This document shows, piece by piece, positions 1-11,956 of a stretch of DNA of 64,000 nucleotides. Every line of letters begins with the position of its first letter. Position 1 is the first letter of the stretch. This stretch comes from Volvox africanus (taxonomy: Eukaryota > Chlorophyta > Chlorophyceae > Chlamydomonadales > Volvocaceae), in assembly GCA_030268105.1 (NCBI GenBank), contig BSDZ01000080.1, positions 4,651,501-4,715,500 on the forward strand, given 5' to 3'. The position numbers and the translations under genes are program-made. The notes under the pieces were generated by a model. That model did no database searches. It was not told the origin of the DNA and saw only the letters and a program-made list of their open reading frames with translations.

Positions 1-537
1 AATAGGGCAGATAGACTGGGCTCTAAGTTCACGCATGTGCACACAAGATGGACTGGCAGAAAATACGTTTTGTCCTTTCCCCCATCCCTCCGTCTTAACA
101 GGTGCTCGGTCTCCTTTAAAGTGAATACTGCAGATAAATCCGTTGCCTATCATAACCCCTCCTCCGTGTCATCCCACCTCCTTCCTCGCGACAAAAGGTG
201 TCACGTCACAGAACCGGTCGTTCCTCAAGTCTATTCCATCTGTCCAAAAGAACTTCTTTACCCACAAGACACATACACACATACCGATATTAACATGACA
301 GGACAAAACACGTGCTACGTCCCCGACATAACACACACAGAAGTACACACACGCATCAGCATCGACAAGCGCCGGCACATGCACCATTGCAAAAGCTTAA
401 CGGAAAACCTGGAAATCGCATTTTAAAAGCTCAATTAATCTCCCATAGTAATTTGATAACCGACCCGCTTCTGACCAGCCAACAACAACCATAAACAATC
501 CGCATGATGCCATTTAACCCCTCTTCAAGGGTTCCTC
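1..537. other. 3' flank of the MLF-family gene
   Basis: Gene-free stretch lying 3' of the minus-strand MLF-family gene. It is AC-rich with short CACACA runs around 270-350. Open frames here are short and show no recognisable protein. It probably holds the 3' UTR of the neighbour, but I did not find a minus-strand TGTAA polyadenylation motif in it. Confidence 0.5.
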
Positions 538-3198
538 TCAGTAGCCGTAACGTGGCTGAGTGAAGCTCCCAGGGCCCGCTTGGTACCCCGGCATACTGCC
601 TGCGGGAATCCTGCCACCGGCACCCGAATGGCCCTGCTGTGGCTGCTGCCTGGCCACGGTTTGACCATCCAGGGCAGAGGAGCTCCGGCCGCTCCGAGAT
701 GCCAACGGACCGCCACCGCCATTGCCGCTCACGTATTGAGGTCCACCGCGGCCGCTGACGCCGCCAGCGCTGGCTCCCGTGTTACGGGTTTCGCCACCGC
801 TTGGCTGCCGACCGCGGCCTGCTGCTGGTGACGGCGGCTGCACGTATGTGCCACGCTGCGCCTGCACCGTCGAAAGGCCAGCGCTATCGTACAGCCCAGG
901 CATGTTAGAGCTGGGCCCAGCTGCCGCCGGGATGATAGGCGTGTTGGATGTTGCAGGGGGTAACGCCAGAGGGCGCTGCTGGGCTGAAGCTGCGAGGCCA
1001 CCACCGGTTACTCGGCTGCTCACGGCTCCGAAACCGCCACCTCCAGGGAGGTTGCGCTCTGCCTGATGGCGCCAATGCTCATCGAAGGTCTCAGCCTCGT
1101 GCTGCATGATTTTTTAGGAGAAAGGCGCCGCGCCCTTGGGGACGTGTTATGTTACACATTCTAATTGCAACGGGCACATATCACACTGGATTATCGGTGG
1201 GTCCCCACCTTGCCTTTACTACAATGGCGGGCTAAGCAGAAAGTTAAAACCATCTGGACAGCTGCTATGGTGGCTGCTATTGATTTGTGTATAAACTAAC
1301 TAAAGCCTTTACCTTCACCTTCGCCTCCGCCTTTACCTTCACCTTCAGTCTACTTCTCACCTCGCGCAGGCCCTGCAGGTCCTCCAGCTGATCCTCACGA
1401 CCCGTAATACCATCTCGCGTGCGAACAAGCGTCCGCTGCCGGCCATCACCTAGGCCGCGGCTGATGGTGACCGACTCAGTGCGGCTGCGACCATCGCGAA
1501 CCACAGCCTGCGTCTCCCGCACCTGCATCACAAGGCCAGTGAAAAGCTAACACAGCGTGTCAAGGATTGGATATTGAGAAGCGGGAGTCATGTCAGCATT
1601 TTCGGGTGTGCCGGCGCTGAAGCGTGACAGATGCGGGGATGCGAGGCGGGAGCTCTTTTGAGCAGACCACACATTTTGATGAAGTTGTCTGGGAAAGTTA
1701 TCCATTATGCGGAAATACACAACAGGTAGAGCACCTGCATCCCAGAGGCTTGGCATCACCTGGACAGCCAGCACCTCCGCAAAATGGAAATAATCCTTTC
1801 GTACCGCACTGAGCATTGCCCCAGACTTTTGGAGTGCCGTATCTTAACATTTAAAGTTCTCTGACACTTTATAAACGTGCATGTGTCTTCCTTCATCGCA
1901 ATTCCTTTCCCAGGCCCTGCTCACTCCTCACAACCCCACTCACTCCTCCCGGCCCCACTCTCGTGGTGCTAGACGCTTGGTAGGACATCCCACCAGGACC
2001 CATGGAGGTGAAGCTGCTGCTGCTGATCATAAAAGACGAGCCGCCACCGGCCCCGACGCCGCCAAAAGCTCCAAGTAGCTGGCTGAAGGGGTCTGTGACG
2101 CGAGGAAAAAAGGGAAAGGAAGACCAGGTGTTGAAAAAAATGGCTTCAGTTCGAGATGTTTGCTCAGCATCCTTGTTTAGCGGATAATCCCTAAAGCGTT
2201 TACAGGGGTAAAATGTGGCAGTGACGTGTAAAATGGTGTACCCCACGCTGCTTCAGCTCCTGCTTCCCACCAAACCCAACAAGAAGCCCCATCACGCATG
2301 ATGTAGTAACCCAGATGGGGATCAATTCGAAGCCCATCTCCATATCTCCTCTCTCACCCATTCTGTATACTAACTGTCCATGATCCATTCTAAATTGATT
2401 ATCTCTCCCGTGGCATTTCAGCAAGACGCACCCATAGGCGCCGCGTGGGGCTGCACGACTTGCTGACGTGGCGGACTATGCCGGCGCTGCCGCTGTGCCG
2501 CGCGGTCCTGTGGCGATGGCTCTGTAGGACCATCCCAAGCATGCAAGGCAGCATACCAATAGGCCAAATGTTTCGAAAGTTTCTTCGTAACGGGAAAGGA
2601 GGATCCACCGCCCTTTCGTTGCTTTTTCCCGGTCTTGTAGACCAAGGTTATGTGCTGCATATTGAGTGGTAATGTAGCCCGCATCTCCCACTCGCCACAG
2701 CCCGGGTCCACCAGCTAGACCAACGGACCATTGCCCATCCCCCGCCAGCTCATAGGAATGAATGTTATGTAAATATTACGTGGATATAATGATTTGAACT
2801 CGGCACAACGTAACATGCGCGACTATCGGTGAAGATATAGAAGGCATAGCAACGCACCGTCATCAGGCTCCTCCACTATTGGTTCATCTTGCGCTGTGGT
2901 TCGACCAGTATGGCCTACATCGTCCACTTCTTCTATCACAGGTTGCCTTACCTACACCCAATGAATGGTCGTCAACGCTGCTTCGCCAACATCAGGGCGA
3001 TGTCGTTGCACCTACCCTTTGATTTTGAACTGGTTGTGCAACATGGACACCAGGCATCCGTGTGCCCATACCAAGAGGATTCGCGAAGAAGGGATCGTTC
3101 AACATCGTGTTCATCATCCTATCCATGTGTGAAAATGGATCAGAGAAAAATGGGTCGTTCCCAAACATACTGCCGAACGGGCCTCCGCGCCCAAACAT
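538..3198 (-). CDS. Myeloid leukemia factor (MLF) family protein
   Basis: Five exons on the minus strand: 3198-3016, 2951-2858, 2092-1944, 1522-1361 and 1101-538; all joins keep frame and give 383 residues. The start is the ATG in a TCCACCATGT context. Exon 1 carries the MLF hallmark of repeated FFSDPF/DPFF motifs followed by HMDRMM. Exon 2 is acidic (PVIEEVDD...EEPDD), exon 3 has SSSSFTSMGPGG and TTRVGPGG, exon 4 has VRETQAVVRDGRSRTES and GLGDGRQRT, and exon 5 begins HEAETFDEHW, the MLF 'FDEEW' block. The last ~165 residues are Gly/Ser/Gln-rich and unlike animal MLFs. MLF proteins shuttle between nucleus and cytoplasm and bind chaperones or transcription regulators in animals; the algal role is unknown. 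Intron 2 (2093-2857) shows no coding content. Family call firm, boundaries predicted. Confidence 0.88.
1310..1350. repeat. Pyrimidine-rich CCTTYACCTT repeat in MLF intron 4
   Basis: Imperfect short tandem repeats of CTTTACCTTCACCTT type directly beside the exon 4 donor (minus strand: purine-rich GGTGAAGGTAAAG). It reads open in frame past the donor but gives only a Lys/Val/Ala run, so I treat it as intronic. Confidence 0.5.
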
Positions 3199-4123
3199 GG
3201 TGGACCCTGTATACAAGCCTCTAGAACTATCTCCTATGGCGATTGCAAAGAAGTCGATGCTCAGTGAGTAAAACGCTTAATTTCCTATCGATACGAGAGC
3301 TATAAGGTAGCCAAAGACAAATATTCAGACCGCGGTGGCCATGCAATTATTTGGTCTGTTGTTCGTACAGCATAGCATCGAGAAATTACGCATTTTACAC
3401 TTTGGAAAACCTTACATTTCAAACTCGCGAGTTGAAATTGTACAAGCTTGCGAATAAGGTGTTGAAATACGACTTCCCAAAAAGAGTTCCGTAAAATCGA
3501 GTGCAAATTTCGGCCACCACCGCAAGCATATACCTGCCAGTATACTATACGTAAATACACGCTGCCACAGAGTGAATTCTCAAGCATATCAAAGTAGCAC
3601 CTAGATTGGATTGAGACCATATGGATCCTTGTCTACCACCTTGGGAGTGTCCGAGTACTCCCACAGTCCCGACACCACGGGTCGCAGCAGGCACACAACA
3701 GCTGACACTCACAACAAATACTTCAATCTGCTCGATATTACGTTATGTTGTAGCGTGTGTAGTATATTGGCAGGCGTATGCTTGTGGTGGCGGCCAAAAT
3801 TTGCACAAAACTTGCACAACCCTTAACGTTGCATGCATCAGCACTCGGAACCACCATCATTCCACTACTGAGGACACATACAGCCACCGTTGCATGCAGC
3901 AGCTGCAGCTCCCACATACAGCCACTGCTGCAGCAGCTACAGCTCCCACAGGCACTGCCACCACTGCCATCAGAAGTCCCAGCAGTGTGGCCAGGGGTGC
4001 AAGCGCCGCCACCAGATGTGCTTCAAGGTCTTGAAGCACAACCAGGTGAAACTGGAGGACTGGGAAGTGTGGTCTAAGCATACTAACGACCCAAGGGAAT
4101 ATATATATATATCTATATATATA

Positions 4124-4211
4124 TGTTGAGAATGGGCAACACTCATAAACGGAAGATTGCAGATCGAGTAATACGGCCCACGAGGGGCCGGGCGCTTTGC
4201 TGACTCCAACA
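4124..4211 (+). repeat. Left LTR of the TRIM element
   Basis: 88-bp terminal repeat with the central block TAATACGGCCCACGAGGGGC shared with the right copy. The differences from the right copy cluster in two places: 10-12 bp after CACTCATAAA and two bases before the final AACA. The divergence suggests that insertion was not recent. Confidence 0.78.
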
Positions 4212-4357
4212 GGTTATGAGCCCCGATCGCTTGTGCGCGGCTGGCCGAATGGTCGCCGATTCGATTCCCGCTGGCTGTTGACCAGGGCTGAGGGAACCGG
4301 TATATGGCAGCCGGGGGGATGTTCGTGAGGACTTAGTGAGTGTCGCTCACGGGGGAG

Positions 4358-4442
4358 TGTTGAGAATGAGCAACACTCATAAAGTTAAGAATGTCAGATC
4401 AAGTAATACGGCCCACGAGGGGCCGGGCGCTTTGCTGACTTT

Positions 4443-4446
<4 letters not shown>
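4358..4446 (+). repeat. Right LTR of the TRIM element
   Basis: 89-bp partner of the left repeat, immediately preceded by the polypurine tract GGGGGAG and followed by a run of AT dinucleotides. Confidence 0.78.

Positions 4447-4498
<52 letters not shown>
4447..4498. repeat. (AT)n microsatellite
   Basis: About 26 uninterrupted AT units on the right side of the TRIM element. A shorter interrupted AT run (4099-4123) lies on its left side, so the element appears to have landed inside one AT tract. Confidence 0.9.
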
Positions 4499-4500
<2 letters not shown>

Positions 4501-6419
4501 CCTTGGGTTTTACCTGAACAGATGCATCTTTTCTGCAGCTGCATGTCCACAAGCTGATCAAGACCTTCCTCACCAAGGCAGCGTCACAGTTCGGCCAAAG
4601 GCGACATGGGCGGCGTGGAGAGCATGGATGCGGGTGGCATGCGTGGTGTGGGCGATATGTGAGGGGTGGGTGTGGGTGACATGCATGGGTACTTGTGGCA
4701 ATGTGGCATCATATTTGTGTGGTGATAATGGGATGCAACGTTATTGGGAATGACTGTTTACTGTACATCAGCAGTCATGGAAGCATTACAGCATTCCCAG
4801 GAGCTCCATTCTGTGGCAACTACAGTGCAAGCAAAGATGCACCAATGCTGGCCAGCCCAGAGTGTAGGAGGCAGAGATGAGGGGCGCTATGCATCCTGCA
4901 GTAGTCGTATATGTACGGCCCACACACCTGCACAATATCAAGGTGCAGAAGCACCCTGTCAGCATCTCAAGAGGCCTTTGTGGCTCTCAACTACTACACA
5001 TCCTGCGGCTTTACATTATTCTTGGGTGGGAAGCTTATGGCATATCTCGTTCATCGACATTTGACAATGGATCGACTTTACATAACACGTTGCAGAGCTG
5101 GTGTTACCTCTTTTCCAGCCCGTTACTACCAAACCTTCGTATCGTGTGTTGTGATGGTGACAGCATCACTTTCGAGCAATATGTGTGAAACAGGCACTTC
5201 GTATGGACCGACACACAATGGGAAGTCCAGGATATAAAAACTAGCGAGCAGCCAATCGCTGTGAGGCGACCATCACTTCTGCCAGAGCCTCCAGCATTCC
5301 GTGAGGCACATGCATCTTAAGCTCTTTCAATGCCTCTATCCAATAAGCTTCCTGCGGTTGCCAAATGCCTCCTTTTCTGGTCAGGCGGATTTCAAGCTCT
5401 TTCAATAAGCTTCTTGTGGTGGCCTCGTTTCCTGGTTTGCTTCTAAGGTAACAGCTCGTTCTTGACCTAACGGTCCCTGCGCAACACTGCAAGACCTACA
5501 ATCAATAACTGATAAGTGTTTGTAAATATTGCATAATAGTTGGTCCATCGGTTTGCAGGGTGCGGGCCCTGTGTCCATGAGGGGCGAGGCAAGGACGTGG
5601 CCTAGGTCATCCGGAAAGAAAGCATCTGACACAAATTCGTGGTCGTACCTAACGGATTTTGGGTATGAACTACGCTCAGCCACAGCTACGCATACATAGA
5701 CGGAACGCTACACTAAATTAGTTCGATCAACTGAAGCTCAATGTTCCCTGGAGTGTCTTGGAATGCGTTTTGGTAGCCCCCGTAGTAAGGTATTATATCG
5801 GTCTCCTTAAAGCTCTCCCGGTAGCAATTTAATTCCTAATGCTTTGAATTCAGAATCTACTGCTCCTGATTCGCCGAACTCAAGGAGAAGGAAGAAGCCA
5901 TATCTGTACGACTCGTCTCACTCAGGGTTTTGTTGAGGTTAAGGTCCGCACCTCTTACATGAACGGAAACTTAATGCTGCGTAGCATGTTATAAATTGCT
6001 GGCAATTAGAGCTAAAGTTGCATTTCCATGAGCCTTAGAAACTCCGAGGCGCTCGCTACTATCACTTGATGGGGTTAAAAACTTGATGCTTGTATACATA
6101 AAAAATACTCATTTCCCTGGATACTCCGACAGGTTAACACCCGGAGCACCAAGTAGTCAGTCGAGGCCCTTTTTACATCATAACACCTGTACCGTGCATT
6201 CTCGTAATCAAAACAAATAACCAAGGCTGGATAATAGGATGGAATGATAAATTAGTGGGACAGCCTTCGGTCAGACTGCAGGCCGGCATGCGGCCTTTCC
6301 AGACCGGGATGATGTCACAAACATGACTTGAGACCATATCATCTCCGAATTATATGGCCTAAGAGAGCTATTGGACTGTCTGTAAGAAGGCAGGCTGCAC
6401 AACCTGGGCCGTTTTGAGC

Positions 6420-9221
6420 ATGACGAGCCGGGTTTGTGGGCGTTCTCTCCTGGATGCTGTTCGCAATAACTCCGTTGAAACTGTTCAAGACATACTTGGT
6501 AGCGGTTGCGATAATATCAACGAGTGCGACAACCAGGTAGGTGTTCCTTTTAACGTCAGGGAAGTTGCCCGTCCTGTGCAGCAACCGACGGCGCGCAGCG
6601 ACAGTAACGAGGCGTATTTAGCTCAATTGGTGTTACTCCTGGCGGTGCTCAGCACTGCAATAACCATTTAGTCATGGCGACCTTCCTGGCGCCTGCACTG
6701 GCCGCGCCGGACGTGCCCTGTCGGTCGGCTGACCGTGCTTCAAACGCAGCGGCACACCAAAGGGATGCACGCGTGCTTACCCGCTCCTGCTAAAGTTTTG
6801 GATTTAACTCCTGGAAACTGATTACTCTTTTTCACGCCCGGCTGGATGCGCATGCAGCAAAACACGCCACTCATCCTCGCAGCCTCCAAGGGCAGCGTCG
6901 CGCTTCTGAGATTGCTTCTTGGCGCCGGGGCTGACGCGAGCCGCCAGAACTCATCGGGTCACACGGCACTGACGCGCGCATGTGCAGCCGGCAAGGTGGA
7001 GGTGGTGCAGTTGCTGCTGCAGGCGCCCAACGCGCAGACACACCTCCACCTACAGGATAACCATGGGAACACCGCTTTGCTTTGGTGTGCACGCACCGGC
7101 AATGCACAACTATGTCGGTTGCTCATTGATGCTGGCGCCAACGTGAACCAGGCTGACGGTGGTGGGCGCACCCCCATATTCCACGCCTGTGTGGCCAGTT
7201 CGCTGCCGGTCGCAGAGCAGCTCCTCGTTGCTGGCGCCGACCTGGGCATTCGGGATTCGACAGGCAAATGTGCTTTCGACTATGCACAGAATTCGGAGAT
7301 GCGCGCGCTTCTCCTCAGCTCCGGATCCTTCCCGGAAGGCAGCCGCCGAGCCAGCTCCAACACATTCGGCGCCGGGGTGCCCTCGCCGCCATGTGGAATG
7401 TCCTCCGGCAGTTGCTCCTCCCTTGCCATCCCGCCCTCGCCGCCCGGGGCGGCGCCGGTGGACATCATCGGCGCCACCACTCCACCGAATGGTACCGCGC
7501 CGCTCAAGAGCCGTGCAAGCAGTTCTCGTCCGTCACCGGCCTACCATGCACTGACGGGAGCCGTGCAGGCTGGCAACGAGGCGGCCGTGATAGCCATGTT
7601 GGCGGTGCCCGGGGCTGAGGCGCTGCTGGCGCAGCGGGACATGCTACATAATAGCGTCCTGCACGTAGCGGCGTCTCGAGGTCTGCTTCCCATCATGGTC
7701 AAGCTCCTGGAGTTCGCCCGGCAGCTACATGTAGACATTGACGAGCCCAATATTGACGGTCATACAGCACTATACCTAGCCTGCCGCTCGGGGCACCGTG
7801 CAGTGGTGCAGGCTCTGTTGGGCGCGGGCGCGTTGCCCAACGTGGCCTCCAGGGAGGCGTCCACTCCACTGCACGCATGCGCATCCGGCGGACACGCGGA
7901 CATTGTCCGGCTCTTGCTGGACCGTGGTGCTAATCTGAACGCTGCGGACTCGCACGCCAACACGCCCCTTCTGCGCGCTGCAGACCTGGGCCACGCCAAC
8001 GTTTGTTCGATCCTGCTGCGGCAGGGCGCAAGCATCAACCACCGACGCCATGATGGCAGCACTGCACTGCTGATGGCGGTACGCGGCGGCCGCGTGGGGG
8101 TGGTCCAGCTTCTGTTGGCTGCGGGAGCCAATCCCAACATTCCGGATAACGACGGCGAAACGCCGCTCATTGAGGTGGGTCGGCAAAGTGGTTATGGTTG
8201 CGGGTTGATGCAGAAGCCGTAATTGCTGAGTAGATGCTGTCTATTGGAGATGGATGCGATTCAGTACGGGCAACATTTCCTAGGCTGATTCTGCAATTCT
8301 CTGACCAGCAGACCCTACCCAGTACCAGAGTAAAAATACTGGATCAGGTGGGTGGCGCGCTCATGGAACATGAGTTAGAGACCAGCTGGAGCAGCAGCAG
8401 TGGGAGATTAGGAGCACCCATCATCATCAACCATTATGTCGTCACTTTAATAACACTGGTGCAGTTTTAGGTGCAGCGCTACTGCACTGCGCGTTTTGTA
8501 TTCAGTCGATGCAAATAGTGGCATCAGGCTGGTAATATGGACGACCATGTAACGAATTAATGTGCAGTGGGGGAATGCCCCTTGGACCTGAGACCCATGT
8601 ACCATCACTGAGGCTTCACGTCCTGCACCACACTCCTACCCGTCAGCTTGAAACGACCGCCCCCTTGCTCTCACCCGCCGCAGGCCGCCACGGCGGGTGC
8701 GTTACACATCGTCCAGACGCTTGTTGCCCATGGGGTAGACGTCCAAGCGTGCAACCACATCGGTGAAACTGCGCTAATGAGGGCCTCGGTGCATTGCGAC
8801 GCGTCCATTGTCGACGAGCTCATTGCGGTGGGAGCTCGGCTGGATTCAGCAGACCGGGAGCTGGGGTTTACGGCGCTCATGTATGCTGCCAGCCAGGTAA
8901 CGGCCTAGGGAGGTGGTTGCGCAGGCACAGCCTTTAGAAAGGCTCAGGGAGTACGAGTCCATTAATAAAAACCAAATAATGCGGTCCTTAGGGCTTGGGG
9001 ATGGTTAGAGGGTCAGCAGCAGCATGGATGGCGCCTGCGTGGATTTGGGGAACCATTCAGAGTTAAGAGAGGTGGACGGAGCGTTCGGAAAAAACTAATA
9101 TTCATATGCCTGGTGGCCACACACCCATTATGTATGCATATACAGATAATGATACATATATATATATATATGTATCATTACAGATAATGATACATATATA
9201 TATGTATCATTACAGATAATG

Positions 9222-9253
<32 letters not shown>

Positions 9254-11956
9254 CATAACCTATGTATGTAAATAAGAAATGTACTGCCAAGAGTGATGAT
9301 TGCCCCAAATCCCAACCTTGCTGTTCTGAGTGGCGAGCCATTATGTATGCATATACAGATAATGATACATATATATATATATCATAACCTATGTATGTAA
9401 ATAAGAAATGTACTGCCAAGAGTGATGATTGCCCCAAAGCCCAACCTTGCTGTTCTGAGTGGCGAGCTAACTCCATGTGGTAATGAACTGTATGTGCCTG
9501 CACCGTACGATTGCGGTGATAACACAAGCAGTGACACTACACACTAAGCCGTATCTGACGCAGTGATCCTATTGTTGGCCTGGATGCAATTAACTGCTGC
9601 TGTATTGCTGCGGTTGCCATCTCCGTTGGTGTCGCAGGGAAGCGCGGCTGTGGTGGGGCGGCTAGTGGCCGCCGGGGCATCCGTTGGTCACGCCAACAAC
9701 ATGGGCATCTCCGCGCTGTTGCTGGCGTCGCGCTCCGGCTACTTGGAGGTGGTGGATCGCCTGCTGCAGGGGGGGGCGTCTATCGATCAGGCGGACCTGA
9801 AAGGGTGAGTTGGGCTTGCTCGTGCCGTTATCTTTTGCGCAATTCTGCGTGGCAGTCCCGACTTGGTAAGTTAGCAATTGCTACAAAGTGGTGTTGTACA
9901 GATCCGCAAAAAAGGTTTCGTTTTAAAGTCTGCTGGTAACTCTGGTAACCCTGGGCAACTGCTGGAAACGCCGATCACGGTCACTGACCGCTGAGGTGCC
10001 GCGCAGTGTGCACCGCGGTTTACCGGACGAGCAGTGCTACAGAAGTTGTAATAGATCATTTGCACCGCATACATTTGGCGTGAGCATAGTGCCGCAGTGC
10101 GCGTGGGACTCCATTAAGGGACGGCATTCATCGTCCGTGCTCACAGCGCCAAGGCCGACGTACCGGGAATTGCTGCTGGAAAATGGGATTTCGACCAATT
10201 ATTCGTGTCTCTGAACCCACGTGCATGTTGAATATTAGTTTGGCTGGGCAATGAGCCAGCGTCCGTTTAGTGGCAAGCACAGGCGTCTCCTCAGGCGTCT
10301 CCTCCCTCGGCGCACGGCCAAGCTCTCGAGAGCATTCGAGCTGTCGCGTTGGCCCTCAACCCGCAGCTACACGCCCCTAATGGTGGCTTGCGTTGGCGGC
10401 TACACTGGCGTCGTATCGCACCTGCTGCGTGCGGGGGCTAATGTGAACTTGCGCAACTATGAGGGCTATACCGCCCTTTCAGCAGCCGTGGAATTTGGCC
10501 AGATGGCCGTTGCGGAGCTGCTCGTGCGGCATGGTGCTGACGCCTCAGCCATCACCGGTGGCAGCCGACTAGGTTACGGTGCGGCGAACAGTAACAGTTC
10601 GCTGAAGGCCGCCGCTGGCTTGGCCCACTCAAGCAGCGCTGGCGGCGGCGGGGGTGCCAACGGTCTGCACGTCGCTGGTGCCGTCGGCCAGATGGCGTCA
10701 GACGGCGCGCAAGGCGGTGGCGGGGCCGGGGCTGGTCCCGGGACGCCGGCAAATATGCGGTTCACCACAGCCGACCTAGCGGCGTCTGTAGCCAGTCGAG
10801 CAGCAACCGCGAGTAGCCTGCATATGCACCTGGACGGACTGCCCAACAGCGTCTCCGCAAACAACCTCGCTCGGGAGGCGGGTGGCGTGCCGCCCATCAG
10901 CGGGGTTTCGGCGCCGCTTATGACCCAACCCGGCAAGTTTCTGCACGAGCTGGATGTGTATGACTTGCTACAGCGACGCAATAGCCGAAACAACGAGGGC
11001 GGCGCGGGGGGTCCCACAGCGGGGCCGCTGGGCGCAGTCGGGGTATCGGGCGGCCCCACGACCTCAACGTTGTCGCAAGGGCTGATGTTGGTCAGCGGTG
11101 GAGGCCCGGGCGGTGGCAGTGGTGGCTTTGATACAGGATCAGCGGGACAGCGGCTGCAGTCTCCGCAGAGACAGCTTCCCTCCCTGCCGCAGCACCAGCA
11201 GCAGCCGGCGCAGCAGCAGCAGCTGCAGTCGGGCCAACCATTCCTAACAGTGGAGGAGCTCACCTCGCAGATGTCCACCTCATCCGACACCTCTAAGGAT
11301 GCAACAAGCCCGCAGGATAAACATCGCGTTGTTGCCGGGGTCCCGGGACTGAAGTTAGTCGACGAAACTCAGAATGGGTCATCGCCGGGCAGCGCCGCTC
11401 CGAAACCGCTGTTCCAGAAGGCTACGGGTAGTCAACCCGAAAACCTCATTGTACTGGACCCGGATGGACCGTAAGTGGCGTTCCGCGATGACTGGCAGGG
11501 CGGCAGAGGGATAGGTCTAAAGCAGCTGAAGGAAAGTTCAGGGACGCACGTGTAGGATGGAGGGCAGGGCAGCTGCCGGGGGCATTGTGATGGTGTTGAA
11601 CTGACGCTGCTCATATGGCATGTTGGTAAGGAAGGGTGTTTCCGTATGCAATGTAATGGAGATGTCTGGAGGTTATGCTTGGCCCGTGGAATTGGTGGAG
11701 GCCATTTAACATCTTTCATGCATGGATTCAACCCAATCTTGGCCTGGCTATTATGACTGCTCCCCGCCCACCCGCTCGCAGGGACTTGTTCGAGCCAGGC
11801 ATGATCTACCGTAGCCCGTGGGCCAAGATTGTCAGCTTTCGGGATCCGGGCGCCGATGACGTCATCTGGTATGAGCCCTCCGAGCAGGAGGAGATGGATG
11901 CAGTGGGGAAGCGGGGAGATAATGGCGGTGGGGGCTGCGGATGTATTATCAGCTAG
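6420..11956 (+). CDS. Poly-ankyrin-repeat protein with C-terminal CaaX box
   Basis: Six exons: 6420-6536, 6858-8174, 8684-8896, 9638-9804, 10367-11470 and 11782-11956; all joins are in frame and splice within or between ankyrin units, giving 1030 residues. Ankyrin repeats (GxTPLxxAAxxG...LLxxGA) fill residues ~10-193. A Ser/Pro-rich linker follows (~194-266), then a second block of about ten repeats to ~666. The rest is a Gly/Ser/Gln-rich tail with a short polyQ patch near 880-893 and a conserved-looking end (DLFEPGMIYRSPWAKIV). The last residues are CGCIIS, so C-I-I-S fits a CaaX farnesylation signal and suggests membrane attachment. Ankyrin repeats bind partner proteins; no catalytic domain is visible. 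Start chosen as the ATG that completes the first repeat (SLLDAVRNNS); the same frame is open slightly upstream without another ATG. Confidence 0.9.
9125..9467. repeat. Duplicated block with AT-rich palindromes in ankyrin intron 3
   Basis: A unit starting CCATTATGTATGCATATACA occurs twice, at 9125 and 9338, and both copies end with the same ~95-bp tail (CATAACCTATGTATG to GAGTGGCGAGC). The first copy is expanded by two perfect palindromes, TAATGATACATATA... at 9147-9180 (34 bp) and 9185-9212 (28 bp), separated by CAGA. It lies wholly within the intron 8897-9637. Confidence 0.85.

Larger units (their letters stand above)
4124..4446 (+). mobile_element. TRIM-type miniature LTR retrotransposon, non-coding
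   Basis: Two direct repeats of 88 and 89 bp (4124-4211 and 4358-4446), nearly 90% identical by eye, each start TGTTGAGAATG and end AACA, giving the TG...CA ends of LTRs. Directly after the left repeat lies GGTTATGAGCCCCG (4212-4225), the reverse complement of a CAU anticodon arm (GGGGCTCATAACC) and therefore a candidate primer-binding site for half-tRNA-Met priming, as known for some copia-type elements. Directly before the right repeat is the purine tract GGGGGAG (4351-4357). The 146-bp internal part has no coding capacity. Flanking ATATA on both sides (4119-4123, 4447-4451) could be a target duplication but lies in an AT microsatellite, so it is not decisive. Orientation is set by PBS and PPT. 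Such elements depend on proteins supplied by autonomous relatives. Confidence 0.78.
3199..6419. other. Intergenic region between divergent MLF and ankyrin genes
   Basis: Spacer between two divergently oriented genes, so it should contain both promoters. Contents that can be named: a CAG/CTG-rich low-complexity patch at about 3885-3970 built of two diverged copies of a ~35-bp unit, the TRIM element at 4124-4446, its AT microsatellite, and a partly duplicated AGCTCTTTCAAT motif near 5317 and 5393. Several open frames of 60-140 codons exist but none shows a recognisable domain or plausible exon structure. No TATA box could be assigned with confidence. Confidence 0.5.

Noticed and set aside
4230..4275. 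tRNA gene suggested by A-box-like TGGCCGAATGG and B-box-like GATTCGATTCC
   Set aside because: The boxes are only about 15 bp apart, no acceptor or anticodon stems form, and the sequence lies inside the TRIM element.
5241..5683. Overlapping minus-strand ORFs with Leu/Glu-rich sequence
   Set aside because: They share a short duplicated nucleotide motif that explains the similarity; no family resemblance or splice context was found.
10574..11290. 238-codon minus-strand ORF opposite the ankyrin gene tail
   Set aside because: Antisense of a Gly/Ser/Gln-rich exon; its Cys/Pro-rich content mirrors the sense repeats.
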